Source: Kibdelosporangium banguiense
Lineage (GTDB): Bacteria > Actinomycetota > Actinomycetes > Mycobacteriales > Pseudonocardiaceae
DNA length: 64,000 nt
Assembly (NCBI RefSeq): GCF_017876405.1
Contig: NZ_JAGINW010000001.1
Location: 10,553,203-10,617,202, forward strand
Direction: 5' to 3'
Numbering within the stretch: the first letter of the stretch is position 1; each line of letters opens with the position of its first letter. The position numbers were made by a program, and so were the translations under genes. Below are positions 54,739 to 62,953 of the stretch, piece by piece. Below the pieces are notes generated by a model. That model worked only from the letters and a program-made list of their open reading frames with translations. It ran no database searches and was not told where the DNA came from.

Positions 54739-55583
54739 GCCCCGGCGACAAACTGGGCCGTGACCCGGTTGAACTCCGCGGCGTGCTCGATCTGTACCCA
54801 GTGTCCGCACCGGTTGATCAGCAGCAGCCGGGATTGCGGGAGCGTCGAAACGAGCCTGAGGCTGTGCTCGTAGGACACCACCCGGTCGTCACGCCCGTGG
54901 ATGGCCAGCGTGGGGACCTCGATTCGGCCCATCTGCGCACCGAGTGAGAAGTAGGGCCGAGGCAACGGCCTGGCGAGATAGCTCTGCAGGTGATCGGGCC
55001 GTTCCTGGGCCGCGGCGGAACGTTGCCGGGCGAGTTCGTCGGTGGCCCACGCCGGATCGAAGCACATGATCTCGACCAGGCGCTTCATGTTCCCGGCCGT
55101 GGGCGTCCGGTAGGCCTCGTCGAGGATCTTCTGGCCTTCGGAGGCGCCGTTGCCCGCGGAGAAGTAGTTCTTGCCCGGAAAAGGAGCACCCATCGTGACC
55201 AGGTGGCTGACGCGTTCCGGGGCGCGCAACGCGACCTCGATCGCGGTCGTGCCGCCCAACGAGTTGCCGATCAGGGCGGCACGGTCGATGTCCAAGGCGT
55301 CAAGCAGCGCGATCAACGCGGCGGGGTGGTCGTAGCCCGTCTCGCTGGTCTGGGTGTCGCTTTGCCCCCAGCCCGGCATGTCGACGGCGATGACGCGGTT
55401 GGTCCGGGCGAGGTGCGGGATGTTGTGTTGGAAGTTGGTCCAGCCGTTGGCTCCAGGACCGCTGCCGTGCAACAGAACCAGCGGATGTCCCTGGCCCGAC
55501 TCGTAGTAGTGGATGCGGAACTTCGGCGTGTCGGCGAACCTGCTCAGGCTCTGCGGGTCGATCGACAGGGCAGTTGTGTTCAC
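54735..55583 (-). CDS. mhpC: Meta-cleavage product hydrolase, 2-hydroxy-6-oxononadienedioate hydrolase type
   Basis: 282 residues, alpha/beta hydrolase. HGSGPGANGWTNFQHNIPHL (oxyanion loop and MhpC signature), the nucleophile elbow ALIGNSLGGTTAIEVALRAP, the Asp in IHGRDDRVVSYEHSLRL, and the His in NRCGHWVQIEHAAEFNRV. It splits the ring-opened product into 2-hydroxypentadienoate and a short acid. It starts at a GTG (55583) without a clear ribosome-binding site. The message may be leaderless. Divergent from the dioxygenase alpha gene with 167 bp between. Confidence 0.9.
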   Translation of the reverse strand: MNTTALSIDPQSLSRFADTPKFRIHYYESGQGHPLVLLHGSGPGANGWTNFQHNIPHLARTNRVIAVDMPGWGQSDTQTSETGYDHPAALIALLDALDIDRAALIGNSLGGTTAIEVALRAPERVSHLVTMGAPFPGKNYFSAGNGASEGQKILDEAYRTPTAGNMKRLVEIMCFDPAWATDELARQRSAAAQERPDHLQSYLARPLPRPYFSLGAQMGRIEVPTLAIHGRDDRVVSYEHSLRLVSTLPQSRLLLINRCGHWVQIEHAAEFNRVTAQFVAGA

Positions 55584-55750
55584 AGCCCAGGGCTATCAGC
55601 GCAACCGCGGTATTCCCAATGCCTGTTTCATCCTTCGGTACCTCGCGGCGGTGGTGCCACCAGGTGAAATCGCGGATACCTCGCGACCGGCCGGCCGACC
55701 TAGCGTTGCCGTCGATCCCTCTGGCGCAGACGACGAAGGAGACGGCCGCG

Positions 55751-57103
55751 ATGAGCTGGTCCGAGCACGACATCGGCGGTCTGGTCCGCCCGGACGACGG
55801 CTTGGTCAGTCCGGAGATCTTCCACGACCGCGAACTCTTCGACTTCGAGAGCCGTCGCCTGTTCATGCGAACGTGGCTGTACGTCGGTCACGAGAGCCAG
55901 CTGCGCAAGCGCGGCGACTTCATCTCCACCTACATGGGACTCAATCCCGTCCTTGTCGTCCGCCAGAACGACGGCGGGACAAAGGTGGTGCTCAACGCCT
56001 GCCGGCACCGCGGCATGAAGGTGTGCCGGGCCGACAGCGGAAACACGCGAGCCTTCACCTGCACGTTCCATGGCTGGTCGTACGGTCTTGACGGGGCCCT
56101 CAACAACGTTCCCATGCAGCAGGCCGCCTACGGTGACGCGCTCGACCGCGGCAAGTTCGGTCTCGTCCAGGTCCCCCGGGTGGAGACCTACAAGGGCCTG
56201 ATCTTCGCGAACTTCGACGAGGACGCCCCGAGCCTGCCGGAGTACCTGGGGGACATGGCCTGGTATCTCGACGCTCTCGTCGACCGCCGCGAAGGCGGCA
56301 TCGAAGTGCTCGGCGGCGTCCACAAGATCGTCCACCGGGGAAACTGGAAGATGGGCGCCGAACAGTTCGCCGGCGACAACTACCACGCTTTCCTGACCCA
56401 CGTGTCGGCCTCCATGTCGTGGCGCGACGCCGACCACGAGGCAGACCCCAACCCGCTCAAGCCTGGCTTCCAGTACAGCAGCCGCGCCGGGCACGGGCTG
56501 GCGGGATGGCGCAAGAACGGCATGGACGACGCGCCCTACGTGCCGTCAGCCGACTACGAACTGGTCGCGCAGTACTACCGCGACACCGCGGCCGAGGTCC
56601 GAGACCGGCTCGGCGCTGAGCGCGTGGATGGACCGTCCTTGGGCGCGGGCAACGTGTTCCCGAACTTCTCGTTCCTCACCCGCGTGTTCTGCCACAGCAG
56701 CATCGGAATCTGGCATCCCGTCACGCCGGACACCTTCCAGTACTGGCGCTACTGCGTCGTGGACAAGGCGGCCCCGGCCGAGGTCAAGCGGGCCATCATG
56801 AACAACATGCACGTGTGGCCGCTCGGCGTCGCAGACTCCGACGACGGCGAGAACTGGAGCGAGATCAGCGCGAATCTCATCGGGCCGGCGGTGCGGGACG
56901 TCCCACTGAACTACCAGATGGGTATGGGGCGCGGCTTGCGCGATCACCCGAGATTTCCCGGCATCATCACCGAGTCCTATGTGGCCGAAGAGTCGCACCG
57001 CAACTTCTACCGGCGGTGGCGGGAATTCATGACCAGTGAGAAGTACCCGGCGATCGGCGCGGACGAGCCGGCGATCGCCACCTCTTCGTCGGAGGGACGG
57101 TAG
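55751..57103 (+). CDS. Aromatic ring-hydroxylating dioxygenase, alpha subunit
   Basis: 450 residues. The Rieske domain has CRHRG and CTFHGWSYGLDG (Cys-His pairs about 18 residues apart). The catalytic domain has the iron site GDNYHAFLTHVSAS with its two His, preceded by MGAEQFAGDNYH. It is the HcaE/BphA type that forms cis-dihydrodiols on the ring. The ATG at 55751 has AAGGAGA upstream. The beta subunit follows after 2 bp. The ring substrate is likely a phenylpropionate-like acid, given mhpB/C/D nearby; not proven. Confidence 0.9.
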   Translation: MSWSEHDIGGLVRPDDGLVSPEIFHDRELFDFESRRLFMRTWLYVGHESQLRKRGDFISTYMGLNPVLVVRQNDGGTKVVLNACRHRGMKVCRADSGNTRAFTCTFHGWSYGLDGALNNVPMQQAAYGDALDRGKFGLVQVPRVETYKGLIFANFDEDAPSLPEYLGDMAWYLDALVDRREGGIEVLGGVHKIVHRGNWKMGAEQFAGDNYHAFLTHVSASMSWRDADHEADPNPLKPGFQYSSRAGHGLAGWRKNGMDDAPYVPSADYELVAQYYRDTAAEVRDRLGAERVDGPSLGAGNVFPNFSFLTRVFCHSSIGIWHPVTPDTFQYWRYCVVDKAAPAEVKRAIMNNMHVWPLGVADSDDGENWSEISANLIGPAVRDVPLNYQMGMGRGLRDHPRFPGIITESYVAEESHRNFYRRWREFMTSEKYPAIGADEPAIATSSSEGR

Positions 57104-57105
57104 AC

Positions 57106-57702
57106 ATGTCCGAGAGCACCGCTGGCCGCTCCCCCTCGGCTCCCGCCGGCCGCGAGTCCATCACCCCCGTCGTCCCTCCGGTCGATCTGTTCGCCAGTCC
57201 TCGCCTGCAGCTGGAAATCGAGCAGTTCCTCTACATGGAGGCAAAACTGCTCGACGACCGGAAGTTCGCCGAGTGGTACACGCTGATGGCTGACGACATC
57301 CGCTATTGGGCACCCACGCGTCGCAACCGGCTGCGACGGGAGGCGGACAAGGAAAATTCGCAGCGCGGTGATGTCGCGCTGTTCGACGACAACAAACAGA
57401 CGCTTGGCTGGCGGGTCAACCAGTTCCTGACCGGCATGCACTGGTCGGAGGACCCGCCTTCGCGCACCCGCCACATCGTCTCCAACGTGGTGGTCCGCCA
57501 GACCGAGGATCCCGACGAGTTCGAGGTGCGGTCCAACTTCATCTGCTACCGCAATCGCCTGGAGCGCGAAACCGACTTCTGGGTCGGTGAACGCGAGGAC
57601 CTGCTGCGCTGTACCGGACCGGCCCAGTGGCGGATCGCGGGCCGTACGATCCTGCTCGACCAGAGCGTCGTGCTGTCCAAGAACCTCAGCATCTTCCTGT
57701 GA
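57106..57702 (+). CDS. Aromatic ring-hydroxylating dioxygenase, beta subunit
   Basis: 198 residues with the SnoaL/NTF2-like fold of dioxygenase beta subunits: LEIEQFLYMEAKLLDDRKFA, EWYTLMADDIRYWAPTRRNR, EDPPSRTRHIVSNVVVRQ, and the C-terminal WRIAGRTILLDQSVVLSKNL with the closing SIFL. It has a structural role in the alpha3beta3 hexamer. The first 25 residues are Ser/Pro-rich. It is translated directly after the alpha subunit; the fused dehydrogenase gene starts 7 bp after it. Confidence 0.9.
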   Translation: MSESTAGRSPSAPAGRESITPVVPPVDLFASPRLQLEIEQFLYMEAKLLDDRKFAEWYTLMADDIRYWAPTRRNRLRREADKENSQRGDVALFDDNKQTLGWRVNQFLTGMHWSEDPPSRTRHIVSNVVVRQTEDPDEFEVRSNFICYRNRLERETDFWVGEREDLLRCTGPAQWRIAGRTILLDQSVVLSKNLSIFL

Positions 57703-57709
57703 GCACGGT

Positions 57710-58903
57710 ATGAACGTTGGTCTCATCGGTCTCGGCTTCATGGGCACCCTCATGGGGCGGGCCCTGCTCGCAGCGGGATATGAGCTGACCGTCTTCGACA
57801 TCGACCCCGCACGGTGCGCTGAACTCGAGCACGCTGGCGCCGTCACGGCCGGCAGCGCAAGCGCTTTGGCATCGGGCCGCGACATCGTCTTCATGATGGT
57901 GCGGGAGCCCAGCCAGGTCCGGGAATGTGTTGCTGGGCCCGACGGCATCCTGAGCGCCGATTCGTTGCCGCGCATCGTCGTCGACTGCAGCACCAACTCC
58001 CACGCGCTCGTCCTGAGCCTCGCCGGGGAGTGCGCGTCCCGGGGCGTCGCCTTCGTCGACGCCCCGGTCACCGGCCGCCCACCGGATGCGACGTTCTTCG
58101 TCGGGGGTGATCCGGTGGCCGTGGCCGAGCTGCAACCGCTGTTCGCGGTGCTCGCGAACCACGTCACCCACCTCGGCGGACCGGGATGCGGCACGGTCGG
58201 CAAGCTGGTCAACCAGCAGGTCCTCTACGGCACGTACCTGATCTCCCTCGAAGCACTGCTGATGGCCGCCAAGGCAGGGGTCGACGCCCCACTGCTCGCC
58301 CAGGCGATGCAGCACGGCCCGGCTCGCAGTGCGGTGCTGGACTCGATCCCGGAGAAGATCCTCGGCGCCGACCTGTCCGACAACCGCGGGGCGCCCCTTC
58401 GGTTGATCGACAAAGACATGCGGCTGCTCGCCGAACTGGCCGCCGGGCTGGAGATGTCGTCGGCGAACGTTGCGGCTCTCGTCGAGGCGTTCGGCGAGGC
58501 GCTTGCCGAAGGGCTCGGCGATCACCACTTCGGTGCCGTCGTCCAGGTGCTCGCCGACCGCCGGACGCACGCAGTAGTGAGCAACGACAGACAACTGGTT
58601 CGGCGGTTCGTAGAGCTCTGGAACGCGGACACACCCGAGCTGCTCGGCGAAGTGGCCGACGCTTCGTTCATCTGGCACGGAATCGACGGCGGCGAAGTCC
58701 ACGGGCTGGATGCCTACGTGAAGACAGTCACCGCGCGATCGCGGGGCCCGCGGCACATCGTCATCGAGCAGTTCGCCGGCGAGGCCGGTCTCATCATGGT
58801 CCGGCTACTCATTCACCGCGGTGACGGCAGCCGATTCCGCACGCACGACCTCTTCGAGACAAGGCGTGGAAAGATAACCCAAGAATGGAGCGGTCATGCA
58901 TAA
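57710..58903 (+). CDS. 3-hydroxyisobutyrate dehydrogenase-like protein fused to a SnoaL-like domain
   Basis: 397 residues. The first 290 are a beta-hydroxyacid dehydrogenase: VGLIGLGFMGTLMGRALLAA (NAD turn), VVDCSTNSHALVLSLAGECA, VAFVDAPVTGRPPDATFFVG, and the catalytic-Lys helix GTVGKLVNQQVLYGTYLISL. Residues about 298-397 are a separate NTF2/SnoaL fold: RQLVRRFVELWNADTPELLG, FIWHGIDGGEVHGLDAYVKT, and RFRTHDLFETRRGKITQEWS. Such a fusion is unusual. It sits where the cis-diol dehydrogenase (HcaB, a short-chain enzyme) would be expected, so it may act on a pathway alcohol; unproven. Confidence 0.83.
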   Translation: MNVGLIGLGFMGTLMGRALLAAGYELTVFDIDPARCAELEHAGAVTAGSASALASGRDIVFMMVREPSQVRECVAGPDGILSADSLPRIVVDCSTNSHALVLSLAGECASRGVAFVDAPVTGRPPDATFFVGGDPVAVAELQPLFAVLANHVTHLGGPGCGTVGKLVNQQVLYGTYLISLEALLMAAKAGVDAPLLAQAMQHGPARSAVLDSIPEKILGADLSDNRGAPLRLIDKDMRLLAELAAGLEMSSANVAALVEAFGEALAEGLGDHHFGAVVQVLADRRTHAVVSNDRQLVRRFVELWNADTPELLGEVADASFIWHGIDGGEVHGLDAYVKTVTARSRGPRHIVIEQFAGEAGLIMVRLLIHRGDGSRFRTHDLFETRRGKITQEWSGHA

Positions 58904-58918
58904 ATGACAGTCAAGCAC

Positions 58919-58945
58919 TTTGCCCGCACTGACGACGACGGCAAA
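58919..58945. promoter_or_regulatory. TTTGCC-N15-GGCAAA inverted repeat upstream of the second IclR gene
   Basis: Arms lie at 58919-58924 and 58940-58945, in the 105-bp gap between the fused dehydrogenase and the IclR gene. It could be an IclR site or a weak terminator for the dioxygenase operon. Only the symmetry is seen. Confidence 0.3.
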
Positions 58946-59008
58946 AACCACCGAGCGACCCGTACGGTAAAATCGGCTGTCTTACCTCGGCCCGACTCGT
59001 AAGGACAG

Positions 59009-59821
59009 GTGGTTCCGCTGTTGACTCCGGCGAAAGCGGGGAAAGAGTCCAAGGGCATTCAGGCGATCGAAACCGGCTACCGCGTTCTCGTCGCCATCCA
59101 ACAAGGCCCGCAACCAGTGGCGCTGAAAGACGTCGCCAGCCGGGCGAGGATCTCGCCCAGCCAGGCACACAACTACCTGTCCAGTTTCGTGCGGACCGGC
59201 ATGGTCATGTCCAGCAGCCGGGGCGCGTACGCGCTGGGGCCGAGTCTCGCCGCGCTCGGCATGTCCGCGATGACCTCGCTCGACAAGTACGAGGTCATCA
59301 GAGAGGAGGCCCTGCGGCTGCGGGAACACACCAGTCTCGGGGTCGCGGTGGCGATCTGGACCGAGATGGGCCCGGTGATCGTCTTCAACAAGGCAGGCAC
59401 CCCCTGGGGGATCTTCGACCTGCGCAACGGCGTCGCGTCCATCCTGCACACCGGCGGCGGCAACGTGTTCATCGGCTACCTCGACCCGGGCATGACGAAT
59501 CGGCCCGCGTTGCGGGAACTCGCGGATGAGGGAATCACTGGGCCGGACGCGGTCCGGCACATCGAATCCATCCGCTCCGCCGTCCGGCGGGACGGTTACG
59601 CCATGCAGGCGCTGACGGAAATGCCCGGCTACGACGCCATCAGCGCTCCGGTCTGGGACGCCAACGGTGAGATCTGCTACGCCCTCACCATCACAGGTCC
59701 GCAAGACCGGATTGACGCCGGGCCACGAAAATGGCTGGCGGAACAACTGCTCGCGAGTTCCACAAAACTCTCCCGCCAATTCGGTGCACCCTCGCACCTG
59801 TGGGCGATGAATCCCGACTGA
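59009..59821 (+). CDS. IclR family transcriptional regulator (second)
   Basis: 270 residues. HTH: GIQAIETGYRVLVAIQQGPQ, LKDVASRARISPSQAHNYLS; effector domain: EVIREEALRLREHTSLGVAV, FNKAGTPWGIFDLRNGVASI, and the C-terminal GYDAISAPVWDANGEICYAL. Start at the GTG at 59009, with AAGGA close upstream; a TTG at 59021 is the alternative. It is the same strand as the dioxygenase genes and the MFS carrier, and is less related to the IclR at 51669. Two IclR regulators suggest separate control of ring hydroxylation/uptake and ring cleavage. Confidence 0.87.
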   Translation: MVPLLTPAKAGKESKGIQAIETGYRVLVAIQQGPQPVALKDVASRARISPSQAHNYLSSFVRTGMVMSSSRGAYALGPSLAALGMSAMTSLDKYEVIREEALRLREHTSLGVAVAIWTEMGPVIVFNKAGTPWGIFDLRNGVASILHTGGGNVFIGYLDPGMTNRPALRELADEGITGPDAVRHIESIRSAVRRDGYAMQALTEMPGYDAISAPVWDANGEICYALTITGPQDRIDAGPRKWLAEQLLASSTKLSRQFGAPSHLWAMNPD

Positions 59822-59864
59822 ATTCTGAGCCAGGCGCTCCGGACCCGCAACAAGGATGTGCGGT

Positions 59865-61199
59865 ATGACCATTCTTGACACCATCAGGCGCGCCCCGATG
59901 AGTCGCTATCAAATTTTCGCGATCTCGATCGTGCTCATGCTCATCTTCATGGACGGCTATGACGTGGCAGTCATGGCCTATGCCGCACCAGTGCTGTCCA
60001 AGGAATGGGGAATCGGCGAGGTCGCATTGGGCTACCTGCTCAGCGCCGGCTTGTTCGGCATGGCCGCGGGCTCGATCCTGCTGACACCTGTCGCGGACCG
60101 GATCGGCCGCCGGCCTCTCACGATCATCGCCGTTGCCATCATCACCATCGGCATGGTCGCCTCCGTCCTGAGCCCCGGCGTGTGGTGGCTGTTCGCGGCC
60201 CGGGTCGTCACCGGGCTCGGCGTGGGCGGCATGGTCGCCAACCTCAACGTCCTGGTCGCTGAACTCTCCCCGGACAAGCGACGCGGTGTCGCGATGGGCA
60301 TCTACGCCGCGGGCTTCCCGATCGGCGCCACCCTCTGCGGATTCATCGCCCGCCCGCTCATCCCTCTGCTCGGCTGGCAGTCCGTCTTCATCGCCGGCGC
60401 GGTGATCACGGCGCTGATGTTGCTCGTCAGCATCCGCTACCTTCCCGAGTCACTCGAATTCCTGCTCTCGAAGCGGCCCCCAAACGCGCTGAAGAGGGTC
60501 AACGACATCCTCGACAGGATGGGCCGCCCTCGCCTGACCGAACTGCCGGGCCTCGAGCAGCAGACCGTTGAGCAAGGTGTCGTCCGGGAGGTGTTCGCCG
60601 GCCGGATGGCGTTGCGCACGATCATGCTCTGGCTCGGCTACGGCGTACTGACCGCGGGTTACTACTTCGCGAACACCTGGACGCCGAAGATCATGGCCAC
60701 CGTCACCGGGGACACCACCATGGGCGTGACGTTCGGGACCATCGCCAACTTCGGCGGCATCGTCGGCTGCGTCGCGTTCGGCCTGCTGACTGTGTACGTA
60801 GGTGTCCGGCGACTGCTGGTGGGCACTCTCGTGGTCGCTGCCCTGTCCTTCGTCGTGTTCGCCGTCATCCTCCACCAGACCACCACGGCGATGATCATCG
60901 CGGCCGTGCTCGGCTTGCTGACGACCGCCGGCATCGTCGGCTTCTATACCCTCAGCCCACAGGTCTACTCGGCACGCGCACGCGCGACCGGAACCGGGTG
61001 GATGATCGGCGCGGGCCGTCTGGTCTCGATCGTCTCGCCCATCTTCGTCGGCTACCTCTTCGCCGCCCATTGGTCGCCGGACAGCGTGTTCCGGCTCTTC
61101 GCGATACCCCTTCTGACAGCGGCACTGTGTGTTGTCGTACTCGGCATCTCGAGCCGCCGCACGCAGGACCCGCACCTCGCGGAGCAACCCAGCACATGA
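59865..61199 (+). CDS. MFS transporter, aromatic acid:proton symporter family
   Basis: 444 residues and 12 helices. The helix-1 motif FMDGYDVAVMAYAAPVLSKE is that of the AAHS group (PcaK, BenK, MhpT), where an Asp in DG(Y/F)D is needed for transport. Loop 2-3 is LTPVADRIGRRPLTII and loop 4-5 is GVGGMVANLNVLVAELSPDK. It likely imports the aromatic acid degraded by the cluster. The ATG at 59865 has AAGGA at 8-base spacing. A terminator follows the gene. Confidence 0.88.
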   Translation: MTILDTIRRAPMSRYQIFAISIVLMLIFMDGYDVAVMAYAAPVLSKEWGIGEVALGYLLSAGLFGMAAGSILLTPVADRIGRRPLTIIAVAIITIGMVASVLSPGVWWLFAARVVTGLGVGGMVANLNVLVAELSPDKRRGVAMGIYAAGFPIGATLCGFIARPLIPLLGWQSVFIAGAVITALMLLVSIRYLPESLEFLLSKRPPNALKRVNDILDRMGRPRLTELPGLEQQTVEQGVVREVFAGRMALRTIMLWLGYGVLTAGYYFANTWTPKIMATVTGDTTMGVTFGTIANFGGIVGCVAFGLLTVYVGVRRLLVGTLVVAALSFVVFAVILHQTTTAMIIAAVLGLLTTAGIVGFYTLSPQVYSARARATGTGWMIGAGRLVSIVSPIFVGYLFAAHWSPDSVFRLFAIPLLTAALCVVVLGISSRRTQDPHLAEQPST

Positions 61200-61208
61200 G
61201 AGGCCCGT

Positions 61209-61248
61209 GGGCAGCAGGCGGGCGTTTGACGATGCTCGCCTGCCGCCC
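61209..61248. terminator. Hairpin between MFS and TAP-hydrolase genes
   Basis: GGGCAGCAGGCGGGC (61209-61223) pairs with GCTCGCCTGCCGCCC (61234-61248) at 13 of 15 positions around a 10-base loop. It lies between convergent genes and ends the aromatic cluster. Confidence 0.75.
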
Positions 61249-61278
61249 GGTGTCAGGTGAGTGTCAGGTGTGCTGGTG

Positions 61279-62814
61279 CTAGCGGATCCAGCCAGGGATA
61301 CCCGGCTTCGGCCCGGCAGGCAGCCTGCTCTTGCCCGCGCTCAGCGCCGCGACGGCTGGCTCCACAGCCGCGCAACGCTTGACCTGCGGCGTCTTCAGAG
61401 TCACCAGGTACTCGTCGATGGGCACCGTGGTGCACTCACTGCGGCCGTACACGCCGTGACCCCAGCCTTCGTAGGTCAGCAGCACGGTCTTGTCACGGGA
61501 CTGATGGTGCGCATTGACCGCCCACGAGTACGGGGTCGCCGGGTCGTACAGGGCGTTGAGCATCAGGATCTTCGGTGAGTTCTTGATGTTCAGCCGGCGC
61601 TGCGGGTTGTTGACCTTCTCCGGCAGGCCGATGCACCCGGTGATCGCGGTGTGTCCCAATGCGCCGCCGCGCATGTGCGGCGCGATGGCGTTCTCGGTCG
61701 CCGCCAGCATCTTGTACTCGTCGAAGGTGCGTACAGGCATGCTCCAGTCGGCGCAGAACGCGGCCTGGAACACATCGTTGACCTCTTCGTCGGCGGAGAA
61801 CGCCCGCCGCTGCGACGCCGGCTTCTGGTTGTCCAGCTCGGCCACGATTTCGGCCCACTGCTTCCAGTTCGGGCTGTAGAACACGCCGAACGCCGCACCG
61901 ATGATGTCGCGTGCGGTGAGTTTCTGCGTGGGCTCGTCCGGATTCACCACCTCGCCGCGGTCGGCTTTGGCCAGCAGGCCGTCCCACACCTTGGCGACGT
62001 CCTTGCCGTGCAGCGCACAGGAAACCGTGCGATCGCACCACTTCACCCACTCGTTGAACGAGCTTTCCGCGGAGGCCGCCTCGGTTGCCGCGAAGCCCCA
62101 CCTGTCCAGGCTGTGGTCCATGTTGCTGTCGATGACCATCGCCCGGATCTTGTCGCCGTACCGCTCGGCGTACTGCTGGCCCATCAGCGTGCCGTAGGAC
62201 ACGCCGTAATAGTTGATCTTCTTCTCACCGAGCGAGCGCCGGATCGCGTCCATGTCCTGGATGGTCGCGCCGGTGTCGGCGTGATCGGCGATCGCGCCGC
62301 TGCGCTTGCGGCAGTCCGCCCGCAGCTCCCGGTTGAACTTGACCAGCGCGTCGAACTCCGCCTGGTTGGCCGGGTACGACGAAGGCGCCTTGATCAGCAC
62401 GTCCTGCGAGCACTTCACCGGCTGGCTACGGGCCACACCGCGCGGGTCCCAGCCGATGATGTCGAACCGGGACTGGATGTCGGCACTGAAGAAGGTCTTG
62501 GCTTCAAGGGCGAAATCGACCCCGGAGCCACCCGGTCCACCCGGGTTGATCAGCATGATCCCCTTTCGTTTCGCCGGATCGGTCGCCTTGCGCCGAGCGA
62601 CCGCCAGGCCGAACTTCTCCGCTGACGGCCTGGCGTAGTCGATCGGCAGCCTGAGCGACCCGCACTCGGCCGTCGCGTCCTCAGGACACGGTTTCCAGTC
62701 GATGGCCGCGACTTGAACAGCCTCGATCTCCGCTGCTTGAGCGCTTGTCAGACCGGCACTGAGCACCAGAGCCCCGCTGACGAGCGCGATGAACGCGCGC
62801 GTGATCGGATGCAA
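61279..62814 (-). CDS. Secreted alpha/beta hydrolase, tripeptidyl aminopeptidase (TAP) type
   Basis: 511 residues. The TTG at 62814 is chosen because GGAGGGA lies 9 bases upstream and it gives a signal peptide (HPITRAFIALVSGALVLSAG and on to QAAE). Family marks: INPGGPGGSGVDFALE, FDIIGWDPRGVARSQPVKCS, nucleophile elbow NYYGVSYGTLMGQQYAERYG, Asp in LNALYDPATPYSWAVNAHHQ, His in EGWGHGVYGRSECTTV. Streptomyces TAP-like enzymes remove tripeptides or esters outside the cell. Several Cys pairs suggest disulphides. It appears to be on its own. Confidence 0.88.
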   Translation of the reverse strand: MHPITRAFIALVSGALVLSAGLTSAQAAEIEAVQVAAIDWKPCPEDATAECGSLRLPIDYARPSAEKFGLAVARRKATDPAKRKGIMLINPGGPGGSGVDFALEAKTFFSADIQSRFDIIGWDPRGVARSQPVKCSQDVLIKAPSSYPANQAEFDALVKFNRELRADCRKRSGAIADHADTGATIQDMDAIRRSLGEKKINYYGVSYGTLMGQQYAERYGDKIRAMVIDSNMDHSLDRWGFAATEAASAESSFNEWVKWCDRTVSCALHGKDVAKVWDGLLAKADRGEVVNPDEPTQKLTARDIIGAAFGVFYSPNWKQWAEIVAELDNQKPASQRRAFSADEEVNDVFQAAFCADWSMPVRTFDEYKMLAATENAIAPHMRGGALGHTAITGCIGLPEKVNNPQRRLNIKNSPKILMLNALYDPATPYSWAVNAHHQSRDKTVLLTYEGWGHGVYGRSECTTVPIDEYLVTLKTPQVKRCAAVEPAVAALSAGKSRLPAGPKPGIPGWIR

Positions 62815-62953
62815 GAGTCCGTCCCTCCATTCGTCGATTTCCCAGAGGCCCGGCCGACCCTGCCAAGCCGATCTTGGGATTGCCAACCGACGGACGTCTT
62901 GTTCCGGTCTCCCACGTGTCTCGGATAAGAGGGCAATACGGCGACTTGCGCCG

